A stretch of 64,000 bases of DNA from Betaproteobacteria bacterium (GCA_028866015.1 JAGWIW010000003.1:1-64000); one strand, 5' to 3'; shown: positions 43,421-54,328, numbered from the stretch's first letter. Notes: a model not told the origin generated them from the sequence alone. Numbers and translations are program-made.

Positions 43421-44820
43421 GATTGACGCTTCCGGTAGAGCTCGCGAAAAGTCTGGCCGGAAGGCGCCGGCATGTCACGGCCCTCGGTCCAGCCATCAAG
43501 CCCTGGCAATCGGTGCAACAGCCGGTCCTTGCCGCCCAGGCGCCGCAACAGGCGCACGGCCAGGCGGGTGAGCCCGGCATAGAGGCGCGGGTGGCTGGCC
43601 GCCGTTCGCCACAGGAAGATCGACCAGCGTTCATGCCAGGGGCGCAGGCCCTGCTGGAAGGATTTTTCACGCAGCACCCGCATCAGCTCTGGCAATGGAA
43701 TCTTGACAGGGCAGACAACCTGGCAGGCCCCGCACAGGGTGGATGCCTGTGGCAGGTCAAGGGCATTCTCAAGTCCCACATAAGAAGGGGTAAGCACGGC
43801 ACCGATCGGCCCAGGATAGACCCAGCCATAGGCGTGCCCGCCGATGTTCTGGTATACGGGACAGTGGTTCATACAGGCACCGCAACGGATGCAACGCAGC
43901 GCCTGCTGCAGCTCGGTTCCCAGCAATCGCGAACGGCCACTGTCCACCAGGATGATGTGAGACTGTTCCGGTCCGTCCTGATCGCCCTCCCGGCGCGGGC
44001 CCGTGAGCATGGACACGTAGTTGGTGATGGACTGTCCCGTGGCGGAGCGGGTGAGCAGACGCACCACTGTGGAAAAGTCATTGAGGGTAGGCAGGACTTT
44101 TTCGATACCCGTGATCGCCACATGAATGCGCGGCAATGTGGTCACCATGCGGCCATTGCCCTCATTGGTGACGATGACCACGGAACCGGTTTCGGCAATC
44201 AGGAAATTTCCCCCGGAAATACCCATGTCTGCCGACAGGAAATGTGGCCTCAGCTGTTCGCGCGCTTCCCGGCACAGAGCAGGAATATCGGTCTGCCGCG
44301 GCGTGTGGTGCTTTTCCGAAAACAGTTGGGCGACCTCTTCCACGCTTTTGTGGATGGCCGGTGCAATGATGTGGGAAGGCGGCTCTTCGGCCAGTTGCAG
44401 AATGTACTCGCCCAGGTCGGTTTCAATGGCCTGCATGCCGGCTGCAGCCACCGCATCATTGAGGCCGGACTCCTCGCTCACCATGGATTTGGATTTGACG
44501 ATTTTACGCACGCCGTTGGATCGCGCAATTTCGATCAGGATGCGGTTCACGTCCTGGGCAGTCTCGGCCCAGTGCACTTGCGTCCCGCGCGCCTGTGCCT
44601 GGGCTTCGAACTCCATGAGATAACTGTCAAGATTGGCCAGGCTGCGATCCCGGATGGCGGCTGCGGCAACCCGTATTTCCTCAAGATTGTCCACTTCGGT
44701 CATGACTGCCGCACGCGCTTCCACGAAACGGCCGCCAAAACGCTTCATGTTTCGCTGCAGACTGGGGTCTTCCAGCTTGCGCCGTACGTTGCGCTTGAAC
44801 GAGGATGACGTCAGCAGCAT
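43417..44820 (-). CDS. lutB: Iron-sulfur lactate oxidation protein LutB (YkgF family)
   Basis: 467 residues. The N-terminal LUD domain includes SKSMVSEESGLNDA and GISGGNFLIAETGSVVIVTNEGN. Two cluster motifs follow: CIRCGACMNHCPVYQ and CGACQVVCPVKIPLPELM, giving C-x2-C-x2-C-x3-CP twice in outline (the second as C-x2-C-x3-CP with an earlier cysteine). It is the electron-carrying and probably catalytic subunit of LutABC. Its ATG overlaps the lutA stop by one base (TGATG). Confidence 0.92.
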   Translation of the reverse strand: MLLTSSSFKRNVRRKLEDPSLQRNMKRFGGRFVEARAAVMTEVDNLEEIRVAAAAIRDRSLANLDSYLMEFEAQAQARGTQVHWAETAQDVNRILIEIARSNGVRKIVKSKSMVSEESGLNDAVAAAGMQAIETDLGEYILQLAEEPPSHIIAPAIHKSVEEVAQLFSEKHHTPRQTDIPALCREAREQLRPHFLSADMGISGGNFLIAETGSVVIVTNEGNGRMVTTLPRIHVAITGIEKVLPTLNDFSTVVRLLTRSATGQSITNYVSMLTGPRREGDQDGPEQSHIILVDSGRSRLLGTELQQALRCIRCGACMNHCPVYQNIGGHAYGWVYPGPIGAVLTPSYVGLENALDLPQASTLCGACQVVCPVKIPLPELMRVLREKSFQQGLRPWHERWSIFLWRTAASHPRLYAGLTRLAVRLLRRLGGKDRLLHRLPGLDGWTEGRDMPAPSGQTFRELYRKRQS

Positions 44821-45563
44821 CAGTCGCCCTCCGGCTCTGCTTCGGGCCCTGCCAGGACTTCCGCCACATGCAGCACCCGGGTTTGCCGGTCACCCATGCG
44901 GCGAAGGCGCCCCTCAATGTTGAGCAGACAGCCCAGATCTCCACCGACAATGGCATCAGCCCCTGTGGCAACGACGTCCTGGCACTTGTTGTCGGCCATG
45001 CGGGTGGCAATGTCGCCCAGTTTGATGGAAAAGGTGCCGCCGAAACCACAACAAATTTCCGGCTTGTCCATTTCGCGCAGCTGGGCGGACGGGATTCCCG
45101 ATATCAGGGCACGCGGCTGCTGCTTGATGCCCAGTTCGCGCAACCCGGAGCAGGAATCGTGATAGGTGCAGGTCCCTGCGAAGGTGCTTTCAACCTGTTC
45201 TACCTGCAACACATCCACAAGAAACTGGGTGAGTTCGTAGGTACGCGCGGAAAGGGCATTAAGCCGGGCCTGCAAGAGCGGGTCTTCTGGAAACAGCTCG
45301 GCGTAATGGCAACGGATCATGCCGGTACAGGAGCCACTGGGAGCCACTACGTAATCGAACGCTTCGAAATCACTGAGAAAGCGACGGGCCATGGCGCGCC
45401 CCGATTCACGGTCACCCGAATTGAATCCCGGCTGCCCGCAACAGGTTTGCTGGGGAGGTACAACCACAGTGCAACCAGCCTGCTCCAGCAGCTTGATAGT
45501 GGCAAAACCGATGCGGGGACGCATCAGGTCCACCAGGCAGGTGACAAAAAGACCAACTTGCAT
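44820..45563 (-). CDS. lutA: Lactate oxidation protein LutA (YkgE family, CCG domains)
   Basis: 247 residues from ATG 45563; a GTG two codons earlier is possible. Two CCG-type domains carry the cysteine sets TCCGQPGFNSG and EICCGFGGTFS, as in the heterodisulfide reductase subunit B-like family. YHDSCSGLRELG lies between them. LutA is the partner of LutB and LutC in L-lactate oxidation. First gene of lutABC. A gap of only 30 bases separates it from pbpG upstream on the same strand, so read-through from that side is likely. Confidence 0.92.
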   Translation of the reverse strand: MQVGLFVTCLVDLMRPRIGFATIKLLEQAGCTVVVPPQQTCCGQPGFNSGDRESGRAMARRFLSDFEAFDYVVAPSGSCTGMIRCHYAELFPEDPLLQARLNALSARTYELTQFLVDVLQVEQVESTFAGTCTYHDSCSGLRELGIKQQPRALISGIPSAQLREMDKPEICCGFGGTFSIKLGDIATRMADNKCQDVVATGADAIVGGDLGCLLNIEGRLRRMGDRQTRVLHVAEVLAGPEAEPEGD

Positions 45564-45593
45564 GTTCACTGCTTCCCGGCAACCGCCGTCAGA

Positions 45594-46496
45594 TCAAAGC
45601 TGTCCGACTGTCACCTGATGGTTGTGGGCCTCAAGCCACTTGCGCACGCGGGTTGCATCGTTGAAGCGCGCGTGGTGTCCATGGGCATTCAGCAACACGA
45701 TCACCATGGGATGGCTGTTGATGGTGGCCTGCATCACCAGACACTGGCCGGATTCGTTGATGAAGCCCGTCTTCGACAATCCGATTTCCCAACCGCGCTT
45801 GGACACCAGAGGGTTGGTATTGCGGAAGGTGATGCGCCGTCCGCGAAAACCCACGGGTTCCTCCACCGCAGCGGTGGTGGTGATTTCCCGGATAAGGGGA
45901 TACTTGCTGGCCGCCCCCACCAGAATCGCAAGGTCATGGGCTGTGGACACGTTCTCGCTGTTGAGTCCGCTGGAGTCCTCGAAATGGGTATTCTTCATGC
46001 CAAGCTGGGCGGCTTCTTCGTTCATGCGAGCCACAAATGCGCGGATGCCGCCAGGATACGAGCGCCCCAGGGCCGAAGCCGCACGGTTTTCCGAAGCGAT
46101 CAGGGCCATGCGCAGGAAATCGAGGCGGCTGGCATGCGCCCCCACGCGCAGGTGGGAATGACTGAAGCGCAGGGTATCCACATCCTCTTGCGTGACGGTG
46201 AGTTGCTCCTTCAGGTTTTGGCCGGATTTGAGCACGACCATGGCGGTCATCAGCTTGGTGATGGACGCAATGGGGTGAACCGGATCGGGGTTTTTCGAAT
46301 ACACCACCTGATGGGTGGTTTGGTCGATGACCAGCACTGTCGAGGCGGTCACCGCCATTTTTGCCGCCTTGCCGGATAAGGCGGCGGAACTGTGGTGACG
46401 ATGATGACGGGCTGCTTGCGCCGTGGGCAGGCCCACGATGCACAACAGAGTGAAGACTACTCCGAGCCGGAATGTGCTTCTTGTCATGTGGTTCAT
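45594..46496 (-). CDS. pbpG: D-alanyl-D-alanine endopeptidase (PBP7-like)
   Basis: 300 residues. A signal peptide ends at AQA (about 28) and is followed by a histidine-rich patch RHHRHHSS. The penicilloyl-serine transferase motifs are in order: SITK (SxxK), SEN (SxN) and SKTG (KTG). Length and the IASITKLMTAMVVL context match PBP7/S11 endopeptidases, which cut D-Ala-mDAP cross-links in peptidoglycan. It follows the ABC exporter gene by 47 bases. A GAGGG site precedes the first ATG; a second ATG lies three codons later. Confidence 0.9.
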   Translation of the reverse strand: MNHMTRSTFRLGVVFTLLCIVGLPTAQAARHHRHHSSAALSGKAAKMAVTASTVLVIDQTTHQVVYSKNPDPVHPIASITKLMTAMVVLKSGQNLKEQLTVTQEDVDTLRFSHSHLRVGAHASRLDFLRMALIASENRAASALGRSYPGGIRAFVARMNEEAAQLGMKNTHFEDSSGLNSENVSTAHDLAILVGAASKYPLIREITTTAAVEEPVGFRGRRITFRNTNPLVSKRGWEIGLSKTGFINESGQCLVMQATINSHPMVIVLLNAHGHHARFNDATRVRKWLEAHNHQVTVGQL

Positions 46497-46543
46497 CTAT
46501 CCCTCACGGCTGTTTAGCCGCAACAATACTTAAAATCAGCCTG

Positions 46544-48349
46544 TTACGCAACATTATTCTGCTTTTGCTGCAAGATCCACATGCGTGCGTACGCGCCGCC
46601 GGCCTCCAGAAGCTCCTGATGGCGTCCGCGCTCGATAATCCGGCCATCTTCCATCACCAGTATCAGGTCCGCATCCACGATGGTGGACAGGCGATGGGCA
46701 ATGACAAGCGTGGTGTGGTGGCGCGCTATGCTGGCGAGTTCCGACTGGATGTCCTTCTCCGAACGCGAGTCCAGCGCCGAAGTCGCTTCGTCGAACACCA
46801 GGATCTGCGGCCGCTTGAGCAACGTGCGTGCGATCGCCACCCGCTGCTTTTCACCCCCGGAGAGCTTGAGGCCGCGTTCGCCCACGATCGACTCGTAACC
46901 GTCCGGCAAGCTGAGAATGAACTCATGTATATGTGCGGCCTGTGCGGCCCGGATCACCTCTTCCTGGGTTGTCCCCGGACGCCCGTAAGCGATGTTGTAA
47001 TACACCGTGTCGTTGAACAGCACCGTATCCTGGGGCACGATGCCGATGGCAGCACGCACGGAACGCTGGCGCACGGTGCGGATGTCCTGTCCATTGATCA
47101 GGATGCGTCCGCCATTGACGTCATAGAAACGGAACAGAAGACGCGACAAGGTGGACTTTCCGGCACCGCTTGGCCCCACCACCGCCACCTTGTGCCCGGG
47201 CGGAATTTCGAAATCCACCTGCTTGAGGATTGGGCGACGCGGGTCATAGGAAAAATCCACCGCTTCGAAACGCACACTCCCCTGCCCCACATCGAGGTCA
47301 GGAGCACCCGGCACGTCACTCACTTCCGTGTTTACCGACAGCAGCCGGAACATGCGGTCCATGTCGGCCATCGACTGCTTGATTTCACGATAGATCACGC
47401 CCAGAAAGTTGAGCGGAATGTAGAGCTGAAGCAACAGGGCATTGATCAGCACCAGGTCGCCGACCGTAAGCCGCCCATCCGCCACACCCTGGGCTGCGCG
47501 AAGCATGAGCGCTACGGAACCAATCCCGATGATCAGGCTTTGCGCGGCATTGAGCGCTGCCAGCGAAGTCTGGCTTTTGACGGCAGCCGCTTCCCACTTC
47601 TGGAGGTTTTCGTCGTAGCGCTGCGCCTCCCATTCCTCGTTGCCGAAATACTTCACGGTTTCGTAATTGAGCAGGCTGTCGATGGCCCGGCTGTTGGCCT
47701 TCGAGTCAAGCTCGTTCATGCGGCGGCGGAAGTTGGTCCGCCATTCCGTGATGACGATGGTGAGGGCGATATAAATGACCAGGGTGACCAGGGTGATGAG
47801 GGCGAACCACAGGTCATACTTCCATCCCAGGATGCCCGCCACCATCAGCATTTCAACCAGCGTGGGCGCGATGCTGAAAAGCGTGAAGCGCATCAGGCTT
47901 TCAATGCCGCGCGTACCCCGTTCGATGTCGCGTGACATGCCGCCGGTCTGGCGTTCCAGATGGAAGCGCAGGTTGAGGGCGTGCAGGTGGCGGAAAACGG
48001 AGAGCGCAATGCGCCGGATGGAACGCTGCGTGACCTTGGCAAACACGCCGTCTCGCAGTTCGTTGAAGAGCGTGGTGGAAAATCGCAGCAGGCCGTAGCC
48101 TACGACCAGCAATGTGGGCACGGCAAGCACTGCATGCCGGGAATCCAGCCGGTCGATGATGGCCTTGAGCGCCAGCGGCACGCCCACATTGGCAAGCTTG
48201 GCGACAATCAGGCAAAAGAAGGCAAGCGCCACCCGCCCCTTGAACTCCAGCAGGTAGGGCAACAGGCTGCGGACAGCCCCCCAGTCGCCGGAAGTAAAGC
48301 GGTTGGGCGAGGGGCCGTCCGTACGGTGGGTGGTCGCATGATGCCGCAT
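46544..48349 (-). CDS. ATM1-type ABC exporter
   Basis: 601 residues: six membrane helices in residues about 30-310, then a nucleotide-binding domain with GPSGAGKS (Walker A), LSGGEKQRVAIARTLL (signature) and ILVFDEATSALD (Walker B). The membrane part holds RFHLERQTGGMSRDIERGTRGI, RAIDSLLNYETVKYFGNE and LNAAQSLIIGIGSVALML, the markers of the ATM1/HMT1 group. These homodimers export glutathione-linked or Fe-S-related compounds and help with heavy-metal tolerance. The gene begins three bases past truB and may end the rimP-truB transcript. Confidence 0.92.
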   Translation of the reverse strand: MRHHATTHRTDGPSPNRFTSGDWGAVRSLLPYLLEFKGRVALAFFCLIVAKLANVGVPLALKAIIDRLDSRHAVLAVPTLLVVGYGLLRFSTTLFNELRDGVFAKVTQRSIRRIALSVFRHLHALNLRFHLERQTGGMSRDIERGTRGIESLMRFTLFSIAPTLVEMLMVAGILGWKYDLWFALITLVTLVIYIALTIVITEWRTNFRRRMNELDSKANSRAIDSLLNYETVKYFGNEEWEAQRYDENLQKWEAAAVKSQTSLAALNAAQSLIIGIGSVALMLRAAQGVADGRLTVGDLVLINALLLQLYIPLNFLGVIYREIKQSMADMDRMFRLLSVNTEVSDVPGAPDLDVGQGSVRFEAVDFSYDPRRPILKQVDFEIPPGHKVAVVGPSGAGKSTLSRLLFRFYDVNGGRILINGQDIRTVRQRSVRAAIGIVPQDTVLFNDTVYYNIAYGRPGTTQEEVIRAAQAAHIHEFILSLPDGYESIVGERGLKLSGGEKQRVAIARTLLKRPQILVFDEATSALDSRSEKDIQSELASIARHHTTLVIAHRLSTIVDADLILVMEDGRIIERGRHQELLEAGGAYARMWILQQKQNNVA

Positions 48350-48352
48350 GGC

Positions 48353-49267
48353 CTAGTCTCCCGCCATCATGCGCGCTGGATGCAGGCGCTGTTCAGTGCC
48401 GAGCTCGCAGATGCCAAGAAAATGCTTGCCCGGGTTGTAGACCCGGAAGCGCTGCCCCGGCCTGCCGGGAATGTCGCAGGCGGGCCTTTGTCCGCACAGC
48501 ACGGCATTGCTCTGGGCATCGTCCAGTTCCAGAAAGGGCATGTCCTGCAGCAGGGAGTCGGCTGGCAGCAGCAGGGTGTCACGCTCTGCCGGAGCAAGGG
48601 ATTCGAGGGCTTCCAGCGTGGTTGCCGCTTCCAGCGTGAAAGGGCCGGCGCCCGTCCGGCGCAACCCCACAAGATAACCGCCGCAGCCCAGGCCCTCACC
48701 GATGTCCTGCGCCAGCACGCGAATGTAAGTGCCTTTGCTGACGGTGACCGACAGGGAAAGGGTTTCGCCATCCCAGCTTTCCATGCACTGGGCCAGGACT
48801 TCAATGTGCCGTTCGGCACGCGGAATTTCTATGCCGGCACGCGCATAGCTGTAGAGCGGCCGTCCTTCTACCTTGAGCGCCGAATGCATGGGGGGGCGCT
48901 GAACCTGAACCCCTTCGAACTGCTTGAGGGCTGCCTGCAGATCAGCCTGGCTGCCCAGGAAAGGCTTCTTGCGCACGATCTCCCCTTCACCATCACCGGT
49001 ACTGCTGGTATAGCCCAGGCGGATTTGCGCAAGGTAGGTTTTTGGCGCGTCGAGCAGCCAGCCGGAAAACTTCGTGGCTTCTCCCAGGCAGATGGCAAGC
49101 AGGCCAGTGGCATGAGGGTCCAGCGTGCCCGTGTGACCGGCTTTCTGGGCTCCAAACAGGCGTCTTACCCGCTGCAGCGCGGCATTCGAGGAGAGACCAA
49201 AGGGTTTGTCGAGCAGGAAAACGCCAGTCACGGCGCGACGTGGCTCAGGACTTGGGGTGTTGGGCAT
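48353..49267 (-). CDS. truB: tRNA pseudouridine-55 synthase TruB
   Basis: 304 residues from ATG 49267; a TTG three codons upstream is the alternative. GVFLLDKPFGLSSNAALQRVRRLFGAQKAGHTGTLDPHATGLL contains the catalytic aspartate in GTLDP. The C-terminal part matches the PUA-like extension (PGRPGQRFRVYNPGKHFLGI). TruB forms pseudouridine 55 in the T loop of tRNAs and acts as an RNA chaperone. The start lies 23 bases inside rbfA. Last of the conserved rimP-nusA-infB-rbfA-truB series. Confidence 0.96.
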   Translation of the reverse strand: MPNTPSPEPRRAVTGVFLLDKPFGLSSNAALQRVRRLFGAQKAGHTGTLDPHATGLLAICLGEATKFSGWLLDAPKTYLAQIRLGYTSSTGDGEGEIVRKKPFLGSQADLQAALKQFEGVQVQRPPMHSALKVEGRPLYSYARAGIEIPRAERHIEVLAQCMESWDGETLSLSVTVSKGTYIRVLAQDIGEGLGCGGYLVGLRRTGAGPFTLEAATTLEALESLAPAERDTLLLPADSLLQDMPFLELDDAQSNAVLCGQRPACDIPGRPGQRFRVYNPGKHFLGICELGTEQRLHPARMMAGD

Positions 49268-49613
49268 CCGATGCAACTGCCTCGTCGATCAGGCTGGAGA
49301 TGGCCATGGCGCGGTCAAGCGTCTGGTCTTCGAGAAAATGCAATTGCGGGAGGGTGCGGGTGGTCAGTCGCTTTCCGAGAAGCCGGCGCAGGAAACCGGC
49401 GCTTTCACGCAGGGCATCAAGCGACCGGTGCAATGATTCCTGGCCTTGCAGCGACGCCACATACACCTTCGCGTGGCTGTAATCAGAAGAAACTTCCACC
49501 GCCGTGATGGTCACCATGCCCACGCGCGGATCCTTGAGCTCACGCCGGATCAGATCCGACAGGTCCTTCTGAATCTGGTCGCCGATGCGACGACTGCGCG
49601 GGAAAGCTGCCAC
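49245..49613 (-). CDS. rbfA: Ribosome-binding factor A
   Basis: 122 residues from a GTG preceded by GAGGA. RIGDQIQKDLSDLI, the ELKDPRVGMVTITAVEVSSDYSHAKVYV core and RLTTRTLPQLHFLEDQTLDRA are standard RbfA elements with the single KH-like fold. It binds the 30S precursor and helps 16S 5'-end maturation, notably in the cold. It lies 12 bases after infB and overlaps truB. Confidence 0.96.
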   Translation of the reverse strand: MAAFPRSRRIGDQIQKDLSDLIRRELKDPRVGMVTITAVEVSSDYSHAKVYVASLQGQESLHRSLDALRESAGFLRRLLGKRLTTRTLPQLHFLEDQTLDRAMAISSLIDEAVASDAQHPKS

Positions 49614-49625
49614 AGGTTCCTCCGC

Positions 49626-52331
49626 TTACAACGTTCTGACCACTTCCACCACTTCGAAAACTTCCAGCTTGTCGCCCACCTGGATGTCGTTGTAGTTCTT
49701 GAGTGAAAGGCCGCATTCGAATCCTGATTTCACTTCGCGCACGTCGTCCTTGAAGCGCTTGAGCGAATCCAGTTCACCGCTGTAGATCACCACATCGTCA
49801 CGCAGCAGGCGCACGCCCGAGCCGCGCTTGACGATGCCTTCAAGCACGTAGCAACCAGCCACCGTGCCCACCTTGGAAATGCGGAACACCTCCCGGATTT
49901 CCACCAGGCCGGTAATGTTTTCCTTGCGATCTGGAGTCAGCATGCCTGAAAGGGCAGCCCTCACGTCGTCCACCACGTTGTAGATGATGTCGTAGTAACG
50001 CACGTCGACACCGCTGGACGCGATCAACTTGCGCGCAGTGGCGTCGGCACGGGTGTTGAAGCCGACAATGACCGCCTTGGAGGCGAGCGCCAGGTTGACA
50101 TCGGACTCAGTGATGCCGCCTACGGCCGCATGCACGATATTGACCCGGACCTCGTCCGTGGAAAGTTTCTGCAACGACTGGATGAGCGCTTCGTAGGAAC
50201 CCTGGACATCGGCCTTGATGATGAGCGAAAGGGTTTTGACTTCCCCTTCCCCCATCTGCTCGAACATGTTTTCGAGCTTGGCGGCCTGCTGCTTGGCCAG
50301 CTTCACGTCACGGAACTTGCCCTGGCGGAAAAGGGCGATTTCACGCGCCTTGCGTTCGTCGTTGAGCACCATGACGTCTTCGCCGGCCACCGGCACTTCG
50401 GTCAGGCCCTGGATTTCCACCGGAATCGAAGGACCGGCCTCCTCAACCGCATGGCCTGCCTCGTCCACCATGGCCCGCACGCGTCCGTAGGAAGCCCCGG
50501 CCAACACCATGTCCCCACGGCGCAAAGTGCCAGACTGAACCAGCACGGTGGCCACGGGGCCGCGCCCCTTGTCGAGGCGCGCCTCGATCACGATGCCTTT
50601 GGCAGGCGTGTTGCGTGGCGCCTTGAGCTCCAGCACTTCGGCCTGCAGCAACACGGACTCAATCAGGTCGTCGATGCCCTGGCCGGTCTTGGCGGACACC
50701 TGAACAAATTGGGCGTCGCCGCCATATTCTTCGGGCAGAACGCCCTGACCCACCAGTTCGCTTTTGATTCTGTCGAAATTGGCTTCCGGCTTGTCGATCT
50801 TGTTCACTGCCACCACCACCGGCACCTGGGCCGCCTTGGTGTGATGAATGGCTTCAATGGTTTGCGGCATCACGCCGTCATCGGCCGCCACCACCAGAAT
50901 CACGATGTCGGTGACCTTGGCGCCGCGCGCACGCATGGCAGTAAACGCCTCATGCCCCGGGGTATCCAGGAAAGTGACCATGCCACGAGCCGTTTCCACA
51001 TGGTATGCCCCGATGTGCTGGGTAATCCCGCCGGCTTCGCCGCTGGCTACCCGCGTACGGCGGATATAGTCGAGCAGCGAGGTTTTCCCATGGTCCACGT
51101 GGCCCATCACGGTCACCACGGGGGCACGCGGCTCGAGCACGGCATCCTCGTGATCCTGTCCGGATTCGGCAAGAAGCGCTTCGGGATCATCCAGCTTGGC
51201 CTGTTTGGCCACATGGCCCAGTTCTTCCACCACGATCATGGCGGTTTCCTGATCCAGCACCTGATTGATGGTCACCATCATGCCCATTTTCATGAGCGTC
51301 TTGATGACTTCAGCTGCCTTTACGGCCATTTTCTGCGCCAGTGCAGCCACCGTGATGGTTTCAGGGACCAGCACTTCGTGCACGATCGGTTCGGTCGGCG
51401 CGGAGAAGGCATGGGCTCCCTGATCGCCTTTGTGATGCTTGGCATGGCGTGCCTTGGGGTCACGCCAGCCCCCTGCAGGGGTCGCATCGCCGCGAGTTTT
51501 CAGGCCGCGACGCTTGCTGCCATCTTCAATCCAGGTAGACGGCTTATCGGCTTTTTTCCCGGGTTTCTTGGCAGCTCCCTTGTCTTCCGGCTTGGCAGCA
51601 GGACGATGCAGGGTTCCGGTCTTGTCTCCCGCTGCCTTGGCGCTGGCTTTTTCCGCCTGGGCCCGTTCAGCCGCAGCACGTGCTTCAGCCTGAGCCTTTT
51701 CTTCCGCCTCTTTCTTGGCACGCAGACGCGCCTGCTTGTCCTGGGCATCAGCCGTCTGGCGCGCCCTCAGTTCAGCCTGGCGCCGGGCCTCCTGCTCACG
51801 CAGGGCCCGCTGGGCATCATCAATGGGACTCGCCGGGGCAGAGGAGGCATTTTCAGCGACAGGAGCCGCCACCACCTCTTCTTCTTCAACAGGGGCTGGA
51901 ACCGGAGGCTCCACCACTTCCACTTCCGGCACAGGAGGTGCCGCCGGCACTTCAGGTTCAGGCATGGGAGGAGGGGGAACTGCTTCTTCGACTACAGCTT
52001 CCGGCTCGGCTGCCGCCCCGGCCTCGAGGGGGTCACGCTTCACCAGCACGCGCTTCTTGCGCACCTCCACCTGGATGGTGCGGGCCTTGCCGGTGGCACT
52101 GTCCGCCTTCTTGATTTCGCTGGTCTGCTTGCGCGTCAGCGTAATGCGCGTCTTGGGCTCTGATCGCCCGTGTTGCTCACGCAGATGGTCAAGGAGCTGC
52201 GCCTTGTCCTTTTCGCTGACGGCATCTTCAGCCGCCGATTTATTGACTCCCGCTGCGCGCAATTGCACCAGCAGCGTTTCCGGGGTCACTTTCAACTCAG
52301 CTGCAAGATCAGCAACCGTTGCTTTTGCCAT
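49626..52331 (-). CDS. infB: Translation initiation factor IF-2
   Basis: 901 residues. The N-terminal IF2N region ([15 protein letters not shown]) is followed by a long Ala/Glu/Pro/Lys-rich linker (about 90-320). The GTPase domain has [12 protein letters not shown] (G1), DTPGHEAF (G3) and NKIDKPEAN (G4). Domains II-IV end in RVEV-like strands ([16 protein letters not shown]). IF-2 brings fMet-tRNA to the 30S subunit. Within the nusA-infB-rbfA order, 21 bases after nusA. Confidence 0.99.
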   Translation of the reverse strand: MAKATVADLAAELKVTPETLLVQLRAAGVNKSAAEDAVSEKDKAQLLDHLREQHGRSEPKTRITLTRKQTSEIKKADSATGKARTIQVEVRKKRVLVKRDPLEAGAAAEPEAVVEEAVPPPPMPEPEVPAAPPVPEVEVVEPPVPAPVEEEEVVAAPVAENASSAPASPIDDAQRALREQEARRQAELRARQTADAQDKQARLRAKKEAEEKAQAEARAAAERAQAEKASAKAAGDKTGTLHRPAAKPEDKGAAKKPGKKADKPSTWIEDGSKRRGLKTRGDATPAGGWRDPKARHAKHHKGDQGAHAFSAPTEPIVHEVLVPETITVAALAQKMAVKAAEVIKTLMKMGMMVTINQVLDQETAMIVVEELGHVAKQAKLDDPEALLAESGQDHEDAVLEPRAPVVTVMGHVDHGKTSLLDYIRRTRVASGEAGGITQHIGAYHVETARGMVTFLDTPGHEAFTAMRARGAKVTDIVILVVAADDGVMPQTIEAIHHTKAAQVPVVVAVNKIDKPEANFDRIKSELVGQGVLPEEYGGDAQFVQVSAKTGQGIDDLIESVLLQAEVLELKAPRNTPAKGIVIEARLDKGRGPVATVLVQSGTLRRGDMVLAGASYGRVRAMVDEAGHAVEEAGPSIPVEIQGLTEVPVAGEDVMVLNDERKAREIALFRQGKFRDVKLAKQQAAKLENMFEQMGEGEVKTLSLIIKADVQGSYEALIQSLQKLSTDEVRVNIVHAAVGGITESDVNLALASKAVIVGFNTRADATARKLIASSGVDVRYYDIIYNVVDDVRAALSGMLTPDRKENITGLVEIREVFRISKVGTVAGCYVLEGIVKRGSGVRLLRDDVVIYSGELDSLKRFKDDVREVKSGFECGLSLKNYNDIQVGDKLEVFEVVEVVRTL

Positions 52332-52352
52332 TCAAATTTCTCCGAATCCCTC

Positions 52353-53828
52353 TCACTCAAACATCGGCGCACGTGCCGTCATGATGAGTTCCTTGGCCCG
52401 CTCCGCATCAATCTCTGTCAACTCGGACAGCTCGTCCACAGAAAGATCGGCCAGGTCCTGGATTGTTTTGATGCCTTTAGAAGCCAGCAGCAAGGCCGTT
52501 TCCGAGTCCATGCCGGCCATGCTCTGCAAATCTTCGGCTGCGTGTTCCACCTGTTCTTCCGAAGCAATAGCTTCCGTCAACAGGGCATTGCGGGCCCGGC
52601 TGCGCAGCTCATTGACGGTGTCTTCGTCAAAGGCTTCGATCTCCAGCATTTCATTCTTGGGAACGTAGGCCACTTCTTCCAGGGAGCTGAAACCTTCCTG
52701 TATGAGGATGTTGGCCACTTCCTCGTCCACATCCAGCCGCTCCACGAACAGGTTGCGGATTTTTGAGGACTCCACTTCATCCTTTTCCTGGGCCTGGTCC
52801 TGGGTCATGATATTAAGCGTCCAGCCGGTCAGCTCGGATGCCAGCCGCACGTTCTGCCCGCTGCGCCCGATGGCCTGGGCAAGTTGCTCTTCATCCACCA
52901 CCACGTCCATGCTGTGGGCGTCCTCGTCAACCCGGATGGAATTGACTTCGGCGGGAGCCAGAGCATTGATGACAAACTGGGCCGGGTCCTCGGACCACAG
53001 GATGATGTCCACCCGCTCCCCGCCCAGTTCGGCGGTGACTGCCTGCACGCGCGAACCACGCATGCCAACGCAAGTCCCGATGGGGTCGAGGCGGCGGTCA
53101 TTGGATTTCACGGCGATCTTGGCACGAATACCCGGGTCGCGTGCTGCGGATTTGATCTCCAGCAGTCCTTCCTCGATTTCGGGCACTTCCAGTTCGAACA
53201 GCTTGGTGATGAATTCCGGAGCCACTCGGGACAGAATCAGCTGGGGCCCGCGGCCACCGCGCTCCACGCGCGACAGGTAGCCGCGCACACGATCGCCGAC
53301 TCGCAGGTTTTCGCGCTGGATCATCTGGTCGCGTGGAAGCAGCGCCTCGATCCGGCCGGACTCGATGATGGCATTGCCACGATCGACGCGTTTGACCGTG
53401 CCGGTCACCAGGCTTTCCTTGCGTTCGAGGAAATCGTTGAGGATCTGTTCGCGTTCGGCATCGCGGATTTTCTGGAAAATGACCTGCTTGGCCGCCTGTG
53501 CGCCAATGCGTCCGAAATCCACCGGTTCAAGCGGTTCTTCAACGGTATCGCCGGGCTGGACGTCAGGGTTGCGCAGCACGGCCTGGGACATGGGCATTTC
53601 CTGGAATTCCGACAGCCAATCGGCATCATTGACCACGCGCCAGACCTGGAAGGAGGTGAAGTCGCCAGTCTCGCGGTCGATCTTGACCCGCACGTCGATA
53701 TCGTCCTCGCCGTGCTTTTTACGGGTTGCCGATGCCAATGCCAGTTCCAGCGCGACGAAAACGATGTCGGGGTCGACATTTTTCTCGCGGGCCAGCGCAT
53801 CCACCAGCATGAGCACTTCCTTACTCAT
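52353..53828 (-). CDS. nusA: Transcription factor NusA
   Basis: 491 residues from ATG 53828, chosen because GGAGGCGTT precedes it; an earlier in-frame start at 53843 overlaps rimP. N-terminal polymerase-binding domain, S1 domain ([17 protein letters not shown]), two KH domains ([38 protein letters not shown]) and two acidic C-terminal repeats are all visible. NusA controls pausing, termination and antitermination. The second C-terminal repeat, typical of gamma- and betaproteobacteria, is present. Confidence 0.98.
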   Translation of the reverse strand: MSKEVLMLVDALAREKNVDPDIVFVALELALASATRKKHGEDDIDVRVKIDRETGDFTSFQVWRVVNDADWLSEFQEMPMSQAVLRNPDVQPGDTVEEPLEPVDFGRIGAQAAKQVIFQKIRDAEREQILNDFLERKESLVTGTVKRVDRGNAIIESGRIEALLPRDQMIQRENLRVGDRVRGYLSRVERGGRGPQLILSRVAPEFITKLFELEVPEIEEGLLEIKSAARDPGIRAKIAVKSNDRRLDPIGTCVGMRGSRVQAVTAELGGERVDIILWSEDPAQFVINALAPAEVNSIRVDEDAHSMDVVVDEEQLAQAIGRSGQNVRLASELTGWTLNIMTQDQAQEKDEVESSKIRNLFVERLDVDEEVANILIQEGFSSLEEVAYVPKNEMLEIEAFDEDTVNELRSRARNALLTEAIASEEQVEHAAEDLQSMAGMDSETALLLASKGIKTIQDLADLSVDELSELTEIDAERAKELIMTARAPMFE

Positions 53829-53839
53829 AACGCCTCCAA

Positions 53840-54265
53840 TCAAATCTCCGGTACAAGGTTGGCGCGGTCAATGCCTGCAACCTCCATTTCGATGGCCGTA
53901 CCATCCACTTCCAACAGCAGCTTGCCGTCAGCCACGGACACGATGCGACCGGTAAAATTCCGCTGCCCGGCTCGCGGCACGCGCAGACGCAACTTGACAT
54001 CACGTCCGGCAAACCTTTCAAAATCAGCCTCTCGCTTGAGCGGCCGATCCAGCCCGGGAGATGACACTTCCAGCCGGTCGTAATCGACGCCTTCCACGGC
54101 AAACAGCCGCGTCAGCTGGTTGCTGACCGCTACGCAGTCCTCGACGCCGATACCGCCGGCCTTGTCGATGAAAACCCTCAGCAAACCCCTACCTGCACGC
54201 TCGAAATCCACGAATTCGTAGCCCAGACCGGTCACGGTTTTTTCGATCAACCCTGCAACGTCCAT
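53840..54265 (-). CDS. rimP: Ribosome maturation factor RimP
   Basis: 141 residues from the ATG near 54265; a longer frame begins at 54397 but would read through the terminator hairpin ahead of the gene. [36 protein letters not shown] and [24 protein letters not shown] are conserved RimP blocks. It helps 30S assembly. First gene of the rimP-nusA-infB-rbfA-truB operon; it ends 11 bases before the nusA ATG. Confidence 0.95.
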   Translation of the reverse strand: MDVAGLIEKTVTGLGYEFVDFERAGRGLLRVFIDKAGGIGVEDCVAVSNQLTRLFAVEGVDYDRLEVSSPGLDRPLKREADFERFAGRDVKLRLRVPRAGQRNFTGRIVSVADGKLLLEVDGTAIEMEVAGIDRANLVPEI

Positions 54266-54297
54266 TCCAGACCAGCCTCTCCAGCGCCGTGAACAAA

Positions 54298-54328
54298 TAA
54301 AAAATGGGCTCGAAGGCCCACTTTTTTG
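54298..54328 (-). terminator. Intrinsic terminator between M17 peptidase and rimP
   Basis: On the minus strand TGGGC and GCCCA form a five-base stem around CTTCGA, followed by TTTTTTATTT and preceded by AAAAAAG. It separates the upstream peptidase transcript from rimP, so the rimP promoter should lie between this hairpin and the rimP ATG or within the hairpin region. Confidence 0.75.

Noticed and set aside
43423-44808. 461-residue open frame antisense to lutB
   Set aside because: No domain or ribosome site; lutB has clear Fe-S motifs and operon coupling.
46472-47935. 487-residue open frame antisense to the ABC exporter
   Set aside because: No domain; the exporter frame holds Walker A, signature and Walker B.
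50130-52163. 677-residue open frame antisense to infB
   Set aside because: Phe/His/Gly-rich shadow of the infB linker and GTPase domain.
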